A stretch of DNA of 64,000 nucleotides. It comes from Desulfomicrobium escambiense DSM 10707 (lineage in GTDB: Bacteria; Desulfobacterota; Desulfovibrionia; Desulfovibrionales; Desulfomicrobiaceae). The DNA lies in the NCBI RefSeq assembly GCF_000428825.1, contig NZ_AUAR01000004.1:182770-246769 (forward strand), written 5' to 3'. Below are positions 63,653 to 64,000 of this stretch, one piece after another (the first letter of the stretch is position 1; each line of letters starts with the position of its first letter). Both the position numbers and the translations under genes were made by a program. The notes beneath the pieces are model-generated. The model saw nothing but the letters and a program-made list of their open reading frames with translations, did not search any database and was not told the origin of the DNA.

Positions 63653-64000
63653 TCAGCGTTTCTCGTGCACTTCCCACTCGGCCACTTCGCCTTCCTCGAC
63701 CTCCTCCCAGCCGCTGAACATGGCCGCGACGTGGCTGGTCAGGGTGTGGCCGGTGGTGGTCATATAGACGTGGACCACCACGAAGGCCAGGATGGCGAAG
63801 GCGCAGGCCAGGTGAATGAGCGCCAGCAGGCGCAGGTTCAGGAAGGTCAGGTTCCAGATGGCCCAGTCGTTGTAGAGCCAGTACAGCAGGCCCGTGCCCA
63901 TCTGCAGGGTCAACAGGATCGCCGTCAGGCCCAGGTACGTCAGGCGCTGCAGGGGGTTGTGCTTGGCCTCCCTGGACTTCTGCACCGGGTGCGGCAGCCC
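63653..64000 (-). CDS. Cytochrome b561-type membrane subunit, truncated by the window edge
   Basis: The C-terminal 115 residues are visible and the frame is open through the right edge. REAKHNPLQRLTYLGL is followed by a membrane helix, LLYWLYND, another helix (LLALIHLACAFAILAFVVVHVY) with His ligands typical of cytochrome b561/thiosulfate reductase-type b subunits, and an acidic C-terminal tail. It probably belongs to a quinone-linked oxidoreductase whose other subunits lie beyond the window. Confidence 0.85.
   Translation of the reverse strand, partial: GLPHPVQKSREAKHNPLQRLTYLGLTAILLTLQMGTGLLYWLYNDWAIWNLTFLNLRLLALIHLACAFAILAFVVVHVYMTTTGHTLTSHVAAMFSGWEEVEEGEVAEWEVHEKR

Overview
The window is 64 kb of GC-rich DNA (about two thirds G+C by eye) with tightly packed, often 4-bp-overlapping genes. 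The gene set points to a deltaproteobacterial, sulfate-reducer-like anaerobe near the Desulfovibrionales: a NrfHA cytochrome c nitrite reductase, a selenocysteine peroxiredoxin, corrinoid methyltransferase genes, a molybdenum storage protein, many two-component systems and a c-heme sensor kinase. This placement is inferred from gene content; no rRNA is present. I found no tRNA, rRNA, CRISPR array, prophage or transposase gene.

Layout. 1-5 kb: corrinoid protein, UroD/MtaA-like protein and DUF1638 protein, then a hybrid histidine kinase and a DUF2238 membrane protein. 5-10 kb (minus strand): a four-gene drug-efflux-type ABC exporter. 10-13.5 kb (minus): selenoprotein peroxiredoxin and nrfHA. 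13.6-15 kb: an orphan OmpR-type regulator and an RRM protein. 15-28.3 kb: a kinase/NtrC-type regulator pair (minus), divergent from a seven-gene operon encoding a UspA protein, a TauE permease, a TIGR02186 protein, three dikinase-like proteins and a stand-alone receiver. Two palindromes and a -24/-12 promoter lie between the two units. 28-31 kb: phosphatase, heme-sensor kinase and a low-GC nuclease. 31.6-37 kb: molybdenum genes (MOT1-type permease, storage protein), then PadR, a CPA2 antiporter and a zinc ribbon. 37-41 kb (minus): DUF4139 protein, CoA-disulfide-reductase/rhodanese protein, CGGC protein. 41.4-45.5 kb: clpS-clpA-aat N-end-rule operon and darP. 46-57 kb: a glycosidase-family protein, then uvrB, a K+ channel, a divergent NAD+ DNA ligase, dapB, and MoxR/DUF58/transglutaminase genes. 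57-64 kb: chalcone-isomerase-like protein, phosphoesterase, Ser/Thr kinase, LysE exporter, malate synthase G, YjbQ and the end of a cytochrome b gene.

Most notable observations. (1) Two intergenic elements (10186-10362 minus, 59814-59983 plus) share nearly identical internal sequences, but their outer and inner stems differ in sequence and each pairs almost perfectly. This is covariation expected of a structured RNA, and I do not recognise the family. Each copy lies upstream of an exporter gene. (2) The three tandem dikinase-like proteins keep the phosphohistidine domain but carry an unfamiliar C-terminal domain where PEP synthase has its TIM barrel. They are co-transcribed with a receiver protein and are probably controlled through sigma-54 by the adjacent two-component system. 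(3) The peroxiredoxin has an in-frame UGA at its catalytic position, followed by a SECIS-like hairpin with a GGUC loop.
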